Part shown: one piece after another, positions 54,676 to 62,738 of the stretch
Layout: each line of letters opens with the position of its first letter
How positions within the stretch are numbered: position 1 is the first letter of the stretch
NCBI RefSeq assembly: GCF_001463885.1
Contig: NZ_BBWQ01000005.1
Coordinates: 1 to 64,000 of the forward strand
Length of the DNA: 64,000 nt
Source: Aureimonas altamirensis
GTDB lineage: Bacteria > Pseudomonadota > Alphaproteobacteria > Rhizobiales > Rhizobiaceae
Direction of reading: 5' to 3'
Notes under the pieces: generated by a model
The model's database searches: none
The model's input: only the letters and a program-made list of their open reading frames with translations
What the model was told of the DNA's origin: nothing
Position numbers and translations under genes: made by a program

Positions 54676-55649
54676 GCCTGCCTTACTCCGCTTTCGAGCT
54701 TTTCGGCCCTCAGGCCGAGCATATACATAGCCACCGTGGCGGCAGCAATCGCGGTCATGTCCGCGTGGTCGTAGGGCGGAGATACCTCCACCACGTCTGC
54801 GCCGACGATGGGAAGATGGCCGAGCCTGCGCAGCACCGACAGCATTCGCGCGCTGGACGGCCCTCCCGCAACGGGGGTGCCCGTGCCCGGCGCAAAGGCC
54901 ACGTCCAGGCAGTCGATGTCGAAGGTCAGGTATGCGGGGCCGGAGCCGGCGCGTGCCGTAATGCGCGCGGCAATCTCGGCGGCGCTCATCTCGTCCAGCG
55001 CATCGCCATGGATGATCTCGATGCCGCAGCTTTCGGGCGCATGGGTGCGGATGCCCACCTGGATCGACCGTTGCGGGTCGACGAGGCCGGCCTCGACCGC
55101 CGCAATCAGGAACGAACCATGGTCGACGCGCTGCGATCCATCCGCCGCGATGGCGATGGGCCAGGTATCCTGATGCGCATCGAAATGGATCAAGCCAAGC
55201 GGGCCGTGCCTTTCCGCATGCGCCTGCAGCAGCGGCCAGGTGATCGAGTGGTCGCCGCCGAGCGTCAGCAGGAAGCCGGTCTTTGCCATAAGCGCCGAAG
55301 CCTCTGCGCGGATCGCTTCATGCGCGGTTTCCGGCAGGCGATAATCGAGCAGGCAGTCTCCGTAGTCGACCACGCCCATGCGTTCGAACAGGTCGATGCC
55401 GAAGGGATATTGCGGGTCGTTGTCGAAGATGATGGACGCGCGGCGGATGGCTGCCGGCCCGAAGCGCGCGCCGGGCCTGTTCGAGACCGCGCTGTCGAAA
55501 GGAATGCCCCAGACGGCGGCGTCGGTGCCCGACACGTCCTTGGTGAAGCGACGGCGCAGAAACGAGGGCACACCCGCATAGGTCGGGTCGGATGCCGCAC
55601 CGAGATTGCCGGTGGCGGTAAACGCGTGGTCGATCGATTTTCCGGCCAT
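54672..55649 (-). CDS. speB: Agmatinase (arginase/ureohydrolase family)
   Basis: A 325-residue binuclear-manganese ureohydrolase. Metal ligands are seen in [17 protein letters not shown] and [17 protein letters not shown], matching agmatinase, which makes putrescine and urea; guanidino-acid hydrolases of the same family are an alternative. Two ATGs are possible, 55655 and 55649; GGAG seven bases before the second favours 55649. It overlaps argC by 4 bases, linking arginine synthesis and agmatine use in one transcript. Confidence 0.9.
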   Translation of the reverse strand: MAGKSIDHAFTATGNLGAASDPTYAGVPSFLRRRFTKDVSGTDAAVWGIPFDSAVSNRPGARFGPAAIRRASIIFDNDPQYPFGIDLFERMGVVDYGDCLLDYRLPETAHEAIRAEASALMAKTGFLLTLGGDHSITWPLLQAHAERHGPLGLIHFDAHQDTWPIAIAADGSQRVDHGSFLIAAVEAGLVDPQRSIQVGIRTHAPESCGIEIIHGDALDEMSAAEIAARITARAGSGPAYLTFDIDCLDVAFAPGTGTPVAGGPSSARMLSVLRRLGHLPIVGADVVEVSPPYDHADMTAIAAATVAMYMLGLRAEKLESGVRQA

Positions 55650-55667
55650 GGCCATACTCCGCTCGCA

Positions 55668-55700
55668 TAAAAGAAAAGGGCCGCAGTTTCCTGCGACCCT
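55668..55700 (-). terminator. Intrinsic terminator of rplM-rpsI
   Basis: On the minus strand: 10-bp stem AGGGTCGCAG / CTGCGGCCCT (one G-T), GAAA tetraloop, then TTTCTTTTAT. It lies 29 bp after the rpsI stop. Confidence 0.9.
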
Positions 55701-55728
55701 CGTAAGTCCGAAATGAAACGCGAAAATG

Positions 55729-56202
55729 TCAGCGCTTCGAGAACTGGAACGAACGACGGGCCTTGGCCTTGCCGTACTTCTTGCGCTCGACCGTACGGCT
55801 GTCGCGCGTCAGGAAGCCGCCCTTCTTGAGAACCGAGCGAAGGCCCGGCTCGTAGTAGGTGAGGGCGCGCGAGATGCCGTGGCGCACGGCACCGGCCTGG
55901 CCGGAAAGACCGCCGCCGGCAACCGTGGCGACAACGTCGAACTGGCCATCGCGCGCTGCGGCGACGATGGGCTGACGCAGCACCATCTGCAGCACCGGAC
56001 GCGCGAAGTATTCCGAGAAGTCGCGGTTGTTGATCGTGATCTTGCCGCTGCCCGGCTTGACCCAGACGCGGGCAACCGCATCCTTGCGCTTGCCGGTCGC
56101 GTAGGCGCGGCCCTGGGCGTCAAGCTTCTGGACATGGACGGGCGCTTCCGGCTGCGCGGCCGGGCTGGCGCCGAGATCCTGGAGGGAGTTCAGATCGGCC
56201 AT
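55729..56202 (-). CDS. rpsI: 30S ribosomal protein S9
   Basis: S9 of the small-subunit head, whose C-terminal tail touches P-site tRNA. The 157 residues are longer than E. coli's 130 by an N-terminal extension of about 28 residues typical for alphaproteobacteria. The core has [18 protein letters not shown] and the tail ends [19 protein letters not shown], with the invariant SKR. The start overlaps the rplM stop by one base. Confidence 0.98.
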   Translation of the reverse strand: MADLNSLQDLGASPAAQPEAPVHVQKLDAQGRAYATGKRKDAVARVWVKPGSGKITINNRDFSEYFARPVLQMVLRQPIVAAARDGQFDVVATVAGGGLSGQAGAVRHGISRALTYYEPGLRSVLKKGGFLTRDSRTVERKKYGKAKARRSFQFSKR

Positions 56203-56666
56203 TATGCAGCCCTCGTGTTCTTGGCGTTGAGCGCCTTGACATCCAGCGTTTCAGGCGTCTGGGCCGTGTGCGGATGTTCCGCGCCGGCATAGACGCGCAG
56301 GTTCTTCAACTGGCGACGGCCAAGCGGGCCGCGCGGCAGCATGCGCTCGACGGCCTTCTCGAGCACGCGCTCGGGGAAGCGACCCTCGAGGATCTCGCGC
56401 GCCTTGCGCTCCTTGATGCCGCCGGCGTAGCCGGTGTGCCAGTAATAGGTCTTGTCCTGGAACTTCTTGCCCGTGAACACCACCTTGTCGGCGTTGACGA
56501 TGATGACATTGTCACCGTCGTCGATGTGCGGGGTGAAGGTCGGCTTATGCTTGCCACGAAGGCGGAGTGCGACGAGCGACGCGAGGCGGCCGACGACAAG
56601 CCCTTCGGCGTCGATCAGGATCCACTTCTTCTCGACCGTCTCGTTCTTCTGCGAGAAGGTTTTCAT
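56202..56666 (-). CDS. rplM: 50S ribosomal protein L13
   Basis: L13, an early large-subunit assembly protein. From the ATG at 56666 the product has 154 residues and begins [20 protein letters not shown]; a longer frame upstream lacks family sequence. Conserved parts are [33 protein letters not shown] and [20 protein letters not shown]. First gene of the rplM-rpsI pair. Confidence 0.98.
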   Translation of the reverse strand: MKTFSQKNETVEKKWILIDAEGLVVGRLASLVALRLRGKHKPTFTPHIDDGDNVIIVNADKVVFTGKKFQDKTYYWHTGYAGGIKERKAREILEGRFPERVLEKAVERMLPRGPLGRRQLKNLRVYAGAEHPHTAQTPETLDVKALNAKNTRAA

Positions 56667-56820
56667 CTCAATGCCCTTTGGAAAGGTGCGTTCGGAGGCC
56701 GGGGTCATACCCAACACACGAAAAAGGCGACCGATCGGCCGCTTTCGACGCACTCCATAACGGCAAAGCTTGCGACAATCAAGCTGCCGACGGCAAAATA
56801 AGACAGCTTCGAAACGTCCG

Positions 56821-56844
56821 AAACCCCCGGAAAGCCGGGGGTTT
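56821..56844 (-). terminator. Terminator-like hairpin after SOUL gene
   Basis: Perfect 10-bp stem AAACCCCCGG / CCGGGGGTTT around a 4-base loop, 47 bp after the SOUL gene stop on the minus strand. Only three T follow inside the stem arm, so it is of medium strength. The rest of the 224-bp gap before rplM holds its promoter region but no box was securely recognised. Confidence 0.6.
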
Positions 56845-56890
56845 CGTTGTGAGGTATCATGACACCACGTTGAGCGGTATCATTTTATTA

Positions 56891-57934
56891 TCAGGATTCG
56901 ACCTCGATCAGAATCTCGTTCCGACGCAGGAAGCCGGGCGTCCAGGGCGGGTTGTAGAAGGCGTAGACCGGATCGCCCTTCTGCTTCAGGTTCTCGTCGG
57001 CGAGGTAGTTGTAGAGCGCCATCAGCTTCTTGCTGGCCAGCGAGGCGTTGAACACGCCGCCGAAGCGGATCGCCACCATCCGCCGCGCCGGTACCTCTTC
57101 GATGCGCACATCGTCGGTCTCCGGTGCCGGCAGGCTCGACTTGGAGTACTTGCTCGGCATGATGAAGCGGATCGCCCATCCCTTTGCCTTGCCGTCGCCT
57201 TCGGACAGCTGCTGCAGGACCGGCGTCGTCATGGCGATCTTCTTGCCGGACCGGTTATGGGCACGGATGAAGTTGTAGAGCGCCTCGAAGCCAAGGCGTC
57301 GCGCCTTCTCGTGGTAACCGCCCTTGACCGTCTCGGCGACGAGCATGGCCTCGTAATCGCGGATCTCGATGTCGCCTTCCTTGCGCACGACGTCGTAATC
57401 GGGCTCTTCGGCATGCTCGGCAATCTTGTTGCTGGCATACAGCGCCGCGCCGGCGGCAAGCACGACGCCACCCACCACCACGGCCGTCGACAGGCCGGGA
57501 TTGTTGCGGACATGGTCCAGCAGGCCCTGCGGGCGGTGGCGGCGGCGCAGCGCCTGGATGTCGGATGCGGCAGGCAAGCGCAGGCTACCCAGCGCCGGCG
57601 TGATTGCCGGCAGGTAAGAGCGCAGCGTCCCTGCGCCCTCTCTTACATGGTCGCTCACCTCATGCGCGCCGGAACGCAGCGAGCGCTGGGCGCGATCGAG
57701 CTGGCTGCGTGCGTCGTCGGCGCTTGGCAGATGCAGATTGGACAGGAAATCCCAACGGCTGCGCTGATGCGGCAGGCCCGGCAGGCGGGAGACTTCGCGC
57801 TTGAGACGCTCGAACGTGCTCGGCTTGGGGTTGACCCGGTCGGCTATCTGGCCTTCGAGCTCAGCGATCCGATCTCCGATATCGCTGATGGCATCCGTCA
57901 GCCTGTCATAGGCCGTGGGCTTGTCGCGGAACAT
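56891..57934 (-). CDS. SOUL heme-binding-domain protein with N-terminal helical and membrane region
   Basis: A 347-residue protein. The C-terminal 190 residues form a SOUL/HBP domain (EPDYDVVRKEGDIEIRDYE, KKIAMTTPVLQQ, RRMVAIRFGGVFN), related to eukaryotic heme-binding p22HBP. Before it lie one hydrophobic helix (about residues 140-163, LSTAVVVGGVVLAAGAALYA) and a charged helical region (about 1-125) that may form coiled coils (ISDIGDRIAELEGQIADRV). A membrane-anchored heme carrier is possible; the role is unproven. The ATG at 57934 has CAGGAGA upstream. Confidence 0.85.
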   Translation of the reverse strand: MFRDKPTAYDRLTDAISDIGDRIAELEGQIADRVNPKPSTFERLKREVSRLPGLPHQRSRWDFLSNLHLPSADDARSQLDRAQRSLRSGAHEVSDHVREGAGTLRSYLPAITPALGSLRLPAASDIQALRRRHRPQGLLDHVRNNPGLSTAVVVGGVVLAAGAALYASNKIAEHAEEPDYDVVRKEGDIEIRDYEAMLVAETVKGGYHEKARRLGFEALYNFIRAHNRSGKKIAMTTPVLQQLSEGDGKAKGWAIRFIMPSKYSKSSLPAPETDDVRIEEVPARRMVAIRFGGVFNASLASKKLMALYNYLADENLKQKGDPVYAFYNPPWTPGFLRRNEILIEVES

Positions 57935-57989
57935 GCATAATCTCCTGCGCCTGGCTTGGTCTTTTATCGGGCAACTGCAAGCGCCCGTC

Positions 57990-58159
57990 ACGCCGGTGGG
58001 CGTTCCGGTCCTAAACGTCGCAGGCCCCGCTTGGTTGCGACTGCGATGCGATCGTCCACACGGCAACCAAATCGCCGGAGGCGCGTTAAGGGGGCATCGG
58101 GTTTCGTGACCTGATACTCCAGCCAGACTTGAGAGCGGCCTCGTGCCGCTCTCTTTTTT
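57990..58159 (+). ncRNA. Candidate structured RNA ending in a terminator, upstream of ppk2
   Basis: Within the 237-bp divergent gap, TTGGTTGC (58031-58038) and GCAACCAA (58063-58070) form perfect arms of a 40-base stem-loop, and GTCGCA / TGCGAC nearby overlap it as an alternative pairing. The segment ends with a strong terminator at 58131-58159, although no gene on the plus strand precedes it. It may be a small RNA or a long regulated leader of ppk2. The 5' end is a guess. Confidence 0.35.
58131..58159 (+). terminator. Intrinsic terminator just upstream of ppk2
   Basis: Perfect 9-bp stem GAGAGCGGC / GCCGCTCTC with a 5-base loop and six T. It ends only 12 bp before the ppk2 start codon, so it must act either on an upstream non-coding transcript or as an attenuator of ppk2. 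Confidence 0.8.
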
Positions 58160-58171
58160 CGGGGGTACGGC

Positions 58172-58996
58172 ATGGGCACAACCTTTTCCGACGAGGCGGG
58201 CGTGCCCCGTCTCGACCGACTGGATATGAGCCAGCATCTCGACAAGGTCGCATACAGCCAGCGCAAGAAAGCCGTGCAGAAGACCTTCGTGCAGCTACAA
58301 CAGGCCTACCTGAATACCGGCGACAGTGCCGTCGTCGTGTTCGAAGGGTGGGATGCCGCCGGCAAGGGCGGCACCATCAGGCGGATGTCGACGGTGATGG
58401 ACCCGCGCGGCTTCAAGGTGTGGCCGATATCGGCACCGTCCGAGGCCGACAAGCAGCGTCACTATATGGCGCGCTTCTGGGAAAAGCTGCCGTCGAAAGG
58501 CGGCATCGCCGTATTCGACCGCTCCTGGTACGGCCGTGTCCTGGTCGAGCGTGTCGAGGGCTATGCCAGCGAGGGCGAGTGGCAGCGCGCCTATGACGAG
58601 ATCGTCGCCTTCGAGCGGTCGTTGACGGATAGCGGCATCCGCGTCGTGAAGCTTTTTCTTTATATCACCGCCGACGAGCAGTTCGTGCGCTTCCGCGATC
58701 GCATGGAAAATCCGCTGAAGCGGTGGAAACTGAGCTACGAGGATTTTCGCAATCGCGACAAATGGTACGAATACGAGGACGCCGCCAACGACATGCTGGC
58801 GCGCACCGGCGCCGCCAATGCGCCGTGGGTTCTGGTGCCGGCCAACGACAAGCGCTACGCCCGCATCATGGCGCTGGAGGCGATCGCGGAACGCCTGTCC
58901 AGCGGGGTCGATCTGAAGCCGCGTCAGCCGCCCGATAAACTGCGCAAGCAGTTCGAGAAGATGAAGCAGGATATCGCCCCGCGTCACCGGTCGTGA
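58172..58996 (+). CDS. ppk2: Polyphosphate kinase 2
   Basis: A 274-residue PPK2-family kinase, using polyphosphate to phosphorylate nucleotides (usually making GTP/ATP from diphosphates). The P-loop GWDAAGKGGTIR is at residues 59-70, the Walker-B-like DRSWYGRVLVERVEGY starts at Asp116, and FRNRDKWYEYEDAANDML is the lid/substrate region. Length and sequence fit the single-domain class I group. The substrate (ADP or GDP) cannot be fixed by eye. Preceded by a terminator-like element. Confidence 0.92.
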   Translation: MGTTFSDEAGVPRLDRLDMSQHLDKVAYSQRKKAVQKTFVQLQQAYLNTGDSAVVVFEGWDAAGKGGTIRRMSTVMDPRGFKVWPISAPSEADKQRHYMARFWEKLPSKGGIAVFDRSWYGRVLVERVEGYASEGEWQRAYDEIVAFERSLTDSGIRVVKLFLYITADEQFVRFRDRMENPLKRWKLSYEDFRNRDKWYEYEDAANDMLARTGAANAPWVLVPANDKRYARIMALEAIAERLSSGVDLKPRQPPDKLRKQFEKMKQDIAPRHRS

Positions 58997-59008
58997 CGCG
59001 GGGGCGAT
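58973..59008. terminator. Long bidirectional hairpin between ppk2 and metC
   Basis: About 15 bp of stem (58973-58987 with 58993-59008, one bulged G) around a 5-base loop, spanning the ppk2 stop codon. No T-run on either side. It separates convergent genes. Confidence 0.45.
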
Positions 59009-59015
59009 GCCGGCG

Positions 59016-60197
59016 TCAGGCGCGGAGCGCCTCGACGGCCGCGAAGCCGCGCTCGATATCTTCCTGCAGGTCCGAAACGTCTTCCAGGCCGATCTGCAGC
59101 CGGATGACGGGGCCTTCGGCCGGCGCCTTCGCGGCGACACGGTCGGACAGGTCCGGCTGCAGCGCCAGGCTCTCGAAGCCGCCCCAGGAGTAACCCAGTC
59201 CAAAAAGCTCCAGGGCATCCAGGAAGGCCGCGGCCTCTTGGTTGCCGCCGCCGTCCAGCACCATCGAGAACAGCCCCGTCGAGCCGGAGAACTGCCGTTC
59301 ATACAAGGCATGGCCGGCAAAGGAGGGCAGGGCCGGATGAAGCACCCGGGCAACGCCCGGACGCCCCTCCAGCCATTGCGCGATTTCCAGCGCGGAGCGG
59401 CCATGACGCTCGATCCGGGTGGGCATGGTGCGCAGGCCGCGCAGCGTCAGATAGGCATCGTCGGGGGCCGCGTTGACGCCCAGCGCCATCTGCGCCTCGC
59501 GGAGGCGCCCGTAGGTTTCGCGCGTGGCCGATACGCTGCCCAGCATCACGTCGGAATGGCCGGCCGGATACTTGGTCAGGGCATGGATGGACAGGTCCAC
59601 ACCGTGTTCCAACGGCCGGAAATACATGGGCGTCGCCCAGGTGTTGTCCATCATCGTCACGGCGCCGCCCGCATGGGCGATTTCGCAGGCCCGCGCCACG
59701 TCGAGCATCTCGAACGTGTTGGATCCGGGCGCCTCCAGAAACACGACCCGCGTCTCGGGCCGCATGTGCGATTCGAGGTCGTCGTCCGGATGGAAGTAGG
59801 TGATATCCACACCTGTGCGCTGCAGCATCTGTGCACAGAAGCGGCGCGTCGGCCCATAGACCGAATCTACGCAAAGTAGATGATCCCCGGCACTCAGGAA
59901 CGCCAGAAGAGGTACGGTGATCGCAGCCAGGCCGGACGGCACCAGGATCGTCCCCGCCGAGCCTTCCATGACGTCCAGCGCAGCTTCCAGCGCCTCGGTC
60001 GTGGGTGTGCCGCGAAGCCCGTAAGTATATCGCTGTGCGCCCCGGCGCATGGTTTCCGTGTCGGGAAACAGCACCGTGGAAGCATGCACGACAGGGGGAT
60101 GGATGAAGCCATCGTGGGTCGCCGGATCCCACCCCGCATGAGCGGCCTGCGTGTGCAGATGACGATTACGTGTTGAAGACTTCTGATTGTTGCTCAA
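59016..60197 (-). CDS. metC: Cystathionine beta-lyase
   Basis: A 393-residue PLP enzyme of the Cys/Met metabolism family, cleaving cystathionine to homocysteine in methionine synthesis. The PLP lysine is Lys209 in ALTKYPAGHSD; YTYGLRGTPTTEALE and MMDNTWATP are family motifs, and the C-terminal GYSWGGFESL loop is typical of beta-lyases. The start is TTG at 60197 with AAAGGA upstream. In rhizobia metC commonly lies next to aapJ, as here. Confidence 0.92.
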   Translation of the reverse strand: MSNNQKSSTRNRHLHTQAAHAGWDPATHDGFIHPPVVHASTVLFPDTETMRRGAQRYTYGLRGTPTTEALEAALDVMEGSAGTILVPSGLAAITVPLLAFLSAGDHLLCVDSVYGPTRRFCAQMLQRTGVDITYFHPDDDLESHMRPETRVVFLEAPGSNTFEMLDVARACEIAHAGGAVTMMDNTWATPMYFRPLEHGVDLSIHALTKYPAGHSDVMLGSVSATRETYGRLREAQMALGVNAAPDDAYLTLRGLRTMPTRIERHGRSALEIAQWLEGRPGVARVLHPALPSFAGHALYERQFSGSTGLFSMVLDGGGNQEAAAFLDALELFGLGYSWGGFESLALQPDLSDRVAAKAPAEGPVIRLQIGLEDVSDLQEDIERGFAAVEALRA

Positions 60198-60273
60198 GTT
60201 TACGTCCTTTTGATCACGGAACGTGCAGTAATTTCGAGTACACCTTTCGCTCGTGCAAAAAATGCGGCTGAAG

Positions 60274-60302
60274 CTTGACCTGCCAATTTTTATCGCATGT
60301 GA
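60274..60302 (+). promoter_or_regulatory. Possible aap promoter
   Basis: CTTGAC (60274-60279), a perfect rhizobial -35 box, with ATGTGA at 17 bases spacing as a poor -10. It lies 92 bp before aapJ in the metC-aapJ divergent gap. Confidence 0.35.
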
Positions 60303-60393
60303 TTGCCGTCAGTCGAAGTCATGGCGTGGATACCGCGCGGCCTTATGCTCGGCAATGATTTCGATACGTTCATATTCAAACGGAAGGTGTTCT

Positions 60394-61413
60394 ATGAAAT
60401 TGAAGCTTCTGACTGCCGCCCTCTGCCTCTCGGCACTGGGTGTCGCGGCGGGGACCGCATCCGCACAGACGCTCGCGGCCACCAAGGAGCGCGGTACGGT
60501 CCGCTGCGGCGTCAATACCGGCCTTCCGGGTTTCGGCTATCAGAAGGATGACGGCGAATGGGCCGGCCTCGATGTCGATTACTGCCGCGCCATCGCGGCC
60601 GCCATCTTCGGTGACGGCACCAAGGTAACCTTCACGCCGCTCTCGGCCGTGCAGCGTTTCCCGGCCCTTCAGAACAACGAAGTCGACGTTCTGGCCCGTA
60701 ACACCACCTGGACGATGAGCCGCGATACGGCGCTCGGCCTGGATTTCGCCGGCGTCAATTACTATGACGGCCAGGGCTTCATGGTGCGCGAGGCGCTCGG
60801 CGTCAATTCGGCCCTGCAGCTTTCGGGCGCCACGGTCTGCGTGCAGAGCGGCACCACCACCGAGCTGAACCTCGCGGATTACTTCCGCGCCAACAACCTC
60901 GAGTACAATCCGGTCGTCATCGAGTCCCAGGCAGACGTCAACGCCGCCTACGACAGCGGCCGTTGCGATGCGCTGACGACGGACGCTTCCGGCCTGTATG
61001 CGTCGCGCCTCGAGCTGGGCAACCCGGACGAGCATATCGTGCTGCCGGAGATCATCTCCAAGGAGCCGCTCGGTCCTGCCGTGCGCCAGGGTGACCCGCA
61101 GTGGTTCGACGTCGTGAAGTGGGTGCACTTCGCCCTGCTGAACGCCGAAGAGTTCGGCATCACGCAGGCGAACGTCGAAGAGATGAAGACCTCCGACAAC
61201 GTCGAGATCCGTCGTCTTCTCGGCACCGAGGGCACGTTCGGCGCCGATGCCGGCCTTCCGGCCGACTGGGCTGCCCAGGCCGTCAAGGCCGTCGGCAACT
61301 ATGGCGAAATGTTCGAGCGCAATGTCGGCGCAGGTTCGCCACTGGGTATCGCCCGCGGCCAGAACGCGCTGTGGACCAATGGCGGCTTGCAGTACGCTCC
61401 GCCGGTTCGCTGA
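60394..61413 (+). CDS. aapJ: General L-amino-acid ABC transporter substrate-binding protein AapJ
   Basis: A 339-residue periplasmic binding protein of the broad-specificity Aap/Bzt system. The signal peptide (KLLTAALCLSALGVAAGTASA) is followed by GTVRCGVNTGLPGFGYQKDD, VDVLARNTTWTMSRDTALG and the paired cysteines of GATVCVQSGTTTELN and YDSGRCDALTTDASGL, typical of AapJ/BztA. The ATG at 60394 follows GGAAGG; a much longer open frame upstream is not used. First gene of the aapJQM(P) operon. Confidence 0.96.
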   Translation: MKLKLLTAALCLSALGVAAGTASAQTLAATKERGTVRCGVNTGLPGFGYQKDDGEWAGLDVDYCRAIAAAIFGDGTKVTFTPLSAVQRFPALQNNEVDVLARNTTWTMSRDTALGLDFAGVNYYDGQGFMVREALGVNSALQLSGATVCVQSGTTTELNLADYFRANNLEYNPVVIESQADVNAAYDSGRCDALTTDASGLYASRLELGNPDEHIVLPEIISKEPLGPAVRQGDPQWFDVVKWVHFALLNAEEFGITQANVEEMKTSDNVEIRRLLGTEGTFGADAGLPADWAAQAVKAVGNYGEMFERNVGAGSPLGIARGQNALWTNGGLQYAPPVR

Positions 61414-61433
61414 ACCGACGGCATGACAATCGA

Positions 61434-61462
61434 CCGCGGGCCTTCAAGGTCCGCGGTTTCTT
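61434..61462 (+). terminator. Stem-loop between aapJ and aapQ
   Basis: A 10-bp stem CCGCGGGCCT / AGGTCCGCGG (one G-T), 3-base loop, then TTTCTTGATTT. A leaky terminator or stabiliser that would make aapJ more abundant than the permease genes, as expected for binding-protein operons. Confidence 0.6.
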
Positions 61463-61492
61463 GATTTCGCTTTAAAAATTTGACGGAACCTC

Positions 61493-62683
61493 ATGACGGC
61501 AGACACACAGTCGTTGAAATCCGCTGAGGCTCGCGAAAGCCTTTGGACAAATCCCACGGTGCGAGGCCTGGTCATCCAGGTTCTGCTGGTCGGCGCTATT
61601 TTCGCGTTCGGCTGGTGGATCGTTCACAACACCGCGACCAACCTTCGCTCAGCCAATATCGCTTCCGGCTTCGGCTTCCTCGAGGGGAGGGCCGGTTTCG
61701 ACATCTCCCAGGTGCCGATCGGCTACACGAGCGATTCCACCTACGGGCATGCCCTTCTGGTTGGTCTCGTCAACACGCTCATCGTCGCGGGGACCGGCGT
61801 CGTCTTTGCGACGATCCTGGGATTCATCGTCGGACTGGGCCGGCTGTCGCACAATTTCGTCGTGCGCAGCATGGCGACGGCCTATGTCGAGATCTTCCGC
61901 AACATACCGCCGCTGCTGGTGATCCTGTTCTGGTATTTCGGCGTGCTGGCGGTGCTGCCGCTGCCGCGCCAGGCCATCGAGTTCCCGGGCGAAGTCTACC
62001 TGTCCAATCGGGGCCTGCAGACACCCATTGCCGTCTGGGGCGATCTCGCCTGGATGACGGGGGTGGCGCTGCTGGCCGGCATCGTGCTGACGTTCATCCT
62101 GGGCCGGATATTCCGCGCGCAGCAGATGAAGACGGGCAAGCGGCGCAAGCTGTGGCCCATCGCACTCGGCCTGATCGTCGCGCTGCCGCTTGTCGTCTTC
62201 CTGGCAACCGGCATGCCGGCAACGCTGGAAACACCGACACGCGGTACCTTCAACCTGACGGGCGGCTTCCAGATCCGGCCGGAGTTCCTGGCCATCTTCC
62301 TCGCTTTGTCGGTCTATACGGCCTCCTTCATCGCGGAGATCGTGCGCGCCGGCGTGCTGGCGGTATCCAAGGGGCAAAGCGAGGCTGCGGCTTCGCTGGG
62401 GCTGCGCCGCAATCTTGCGCTGCGTCTGGTGATCGTGCCGCAGGCGCTGCGGGTCATCATCCCGCCGCTGACAAGCCAGTATCTCAACCTGACCAAGAAT
62501 TCGTCGCTGGGCCTTGCGATCGGTTACCCCGATCTCGTTGCCGTCGGATCGACCGTTCTCAACCAGTCGGGCCAGTCTATCGAGGTCGTGATGATCTGGA
62601 TGACGGTCTATCTCGGATTGAGCCTCACCGTGTCCATCCTGATGAACTGGTTCAACCGTCGCATGCGGCTGGTCGAACGCTGA
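61493..62683 (+). CDS. aapQ: General L-amino-acid ABC transporter permease AapQ
   Basis: A 396-residue permease of the Aap system, normal length. The periplasmic loop NIASGFGFLEGRAGFDISQ and GYTSDSTYGHALLVGLVNTL are AapQ/BztB marks; VEIFRNIPPLLVILFWYFGV and the EAA loop SEAAASLGLRRNLALRLVIVPQA, in part, follow. It has about eight hydrophobic helices and pairs with AapM. Confidence 0.96.
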   Translation: MTADTQSLKSAEARESLWTNPTVRGLVIQVLLVGAIFAFGWWIVHNTATNLRSANIASGFGFLEGRAGFDISQVPIGYTSDSTYGHALLVGLVNTLIVAGTGVVFATILGFIVGLGRLSHNFVVRSMATAYVEIFRNIPPLLVILFWYFGVLAVLPLPRQAIEFPGEVYLSNRGLQTPIAVWGDLAWMTGVALLAGIVLTFILGRIFRAQQMKTGKRRKLWPIALGLIVALPLVVFLATGMPATLETPTRGTFNLTGGFQIRPEFLAIFLALSVYTASFIAEIVRAGVLAVSKGQSEAAASLGLRRNLALRLVIVPQALRVIIPPLTSQYLNLTKNSSLGLAIGYPDLVAVGSTVLNQSGQSIEVVMIWMTVYLGLSLTVSILMNWFNRRMRLVER

Positions 62684-62738
62684 GGAACCCCCATGAACCG
62701 CAATCATCTTCAGTTCTTCGATCGGGGGAATTAACCGC

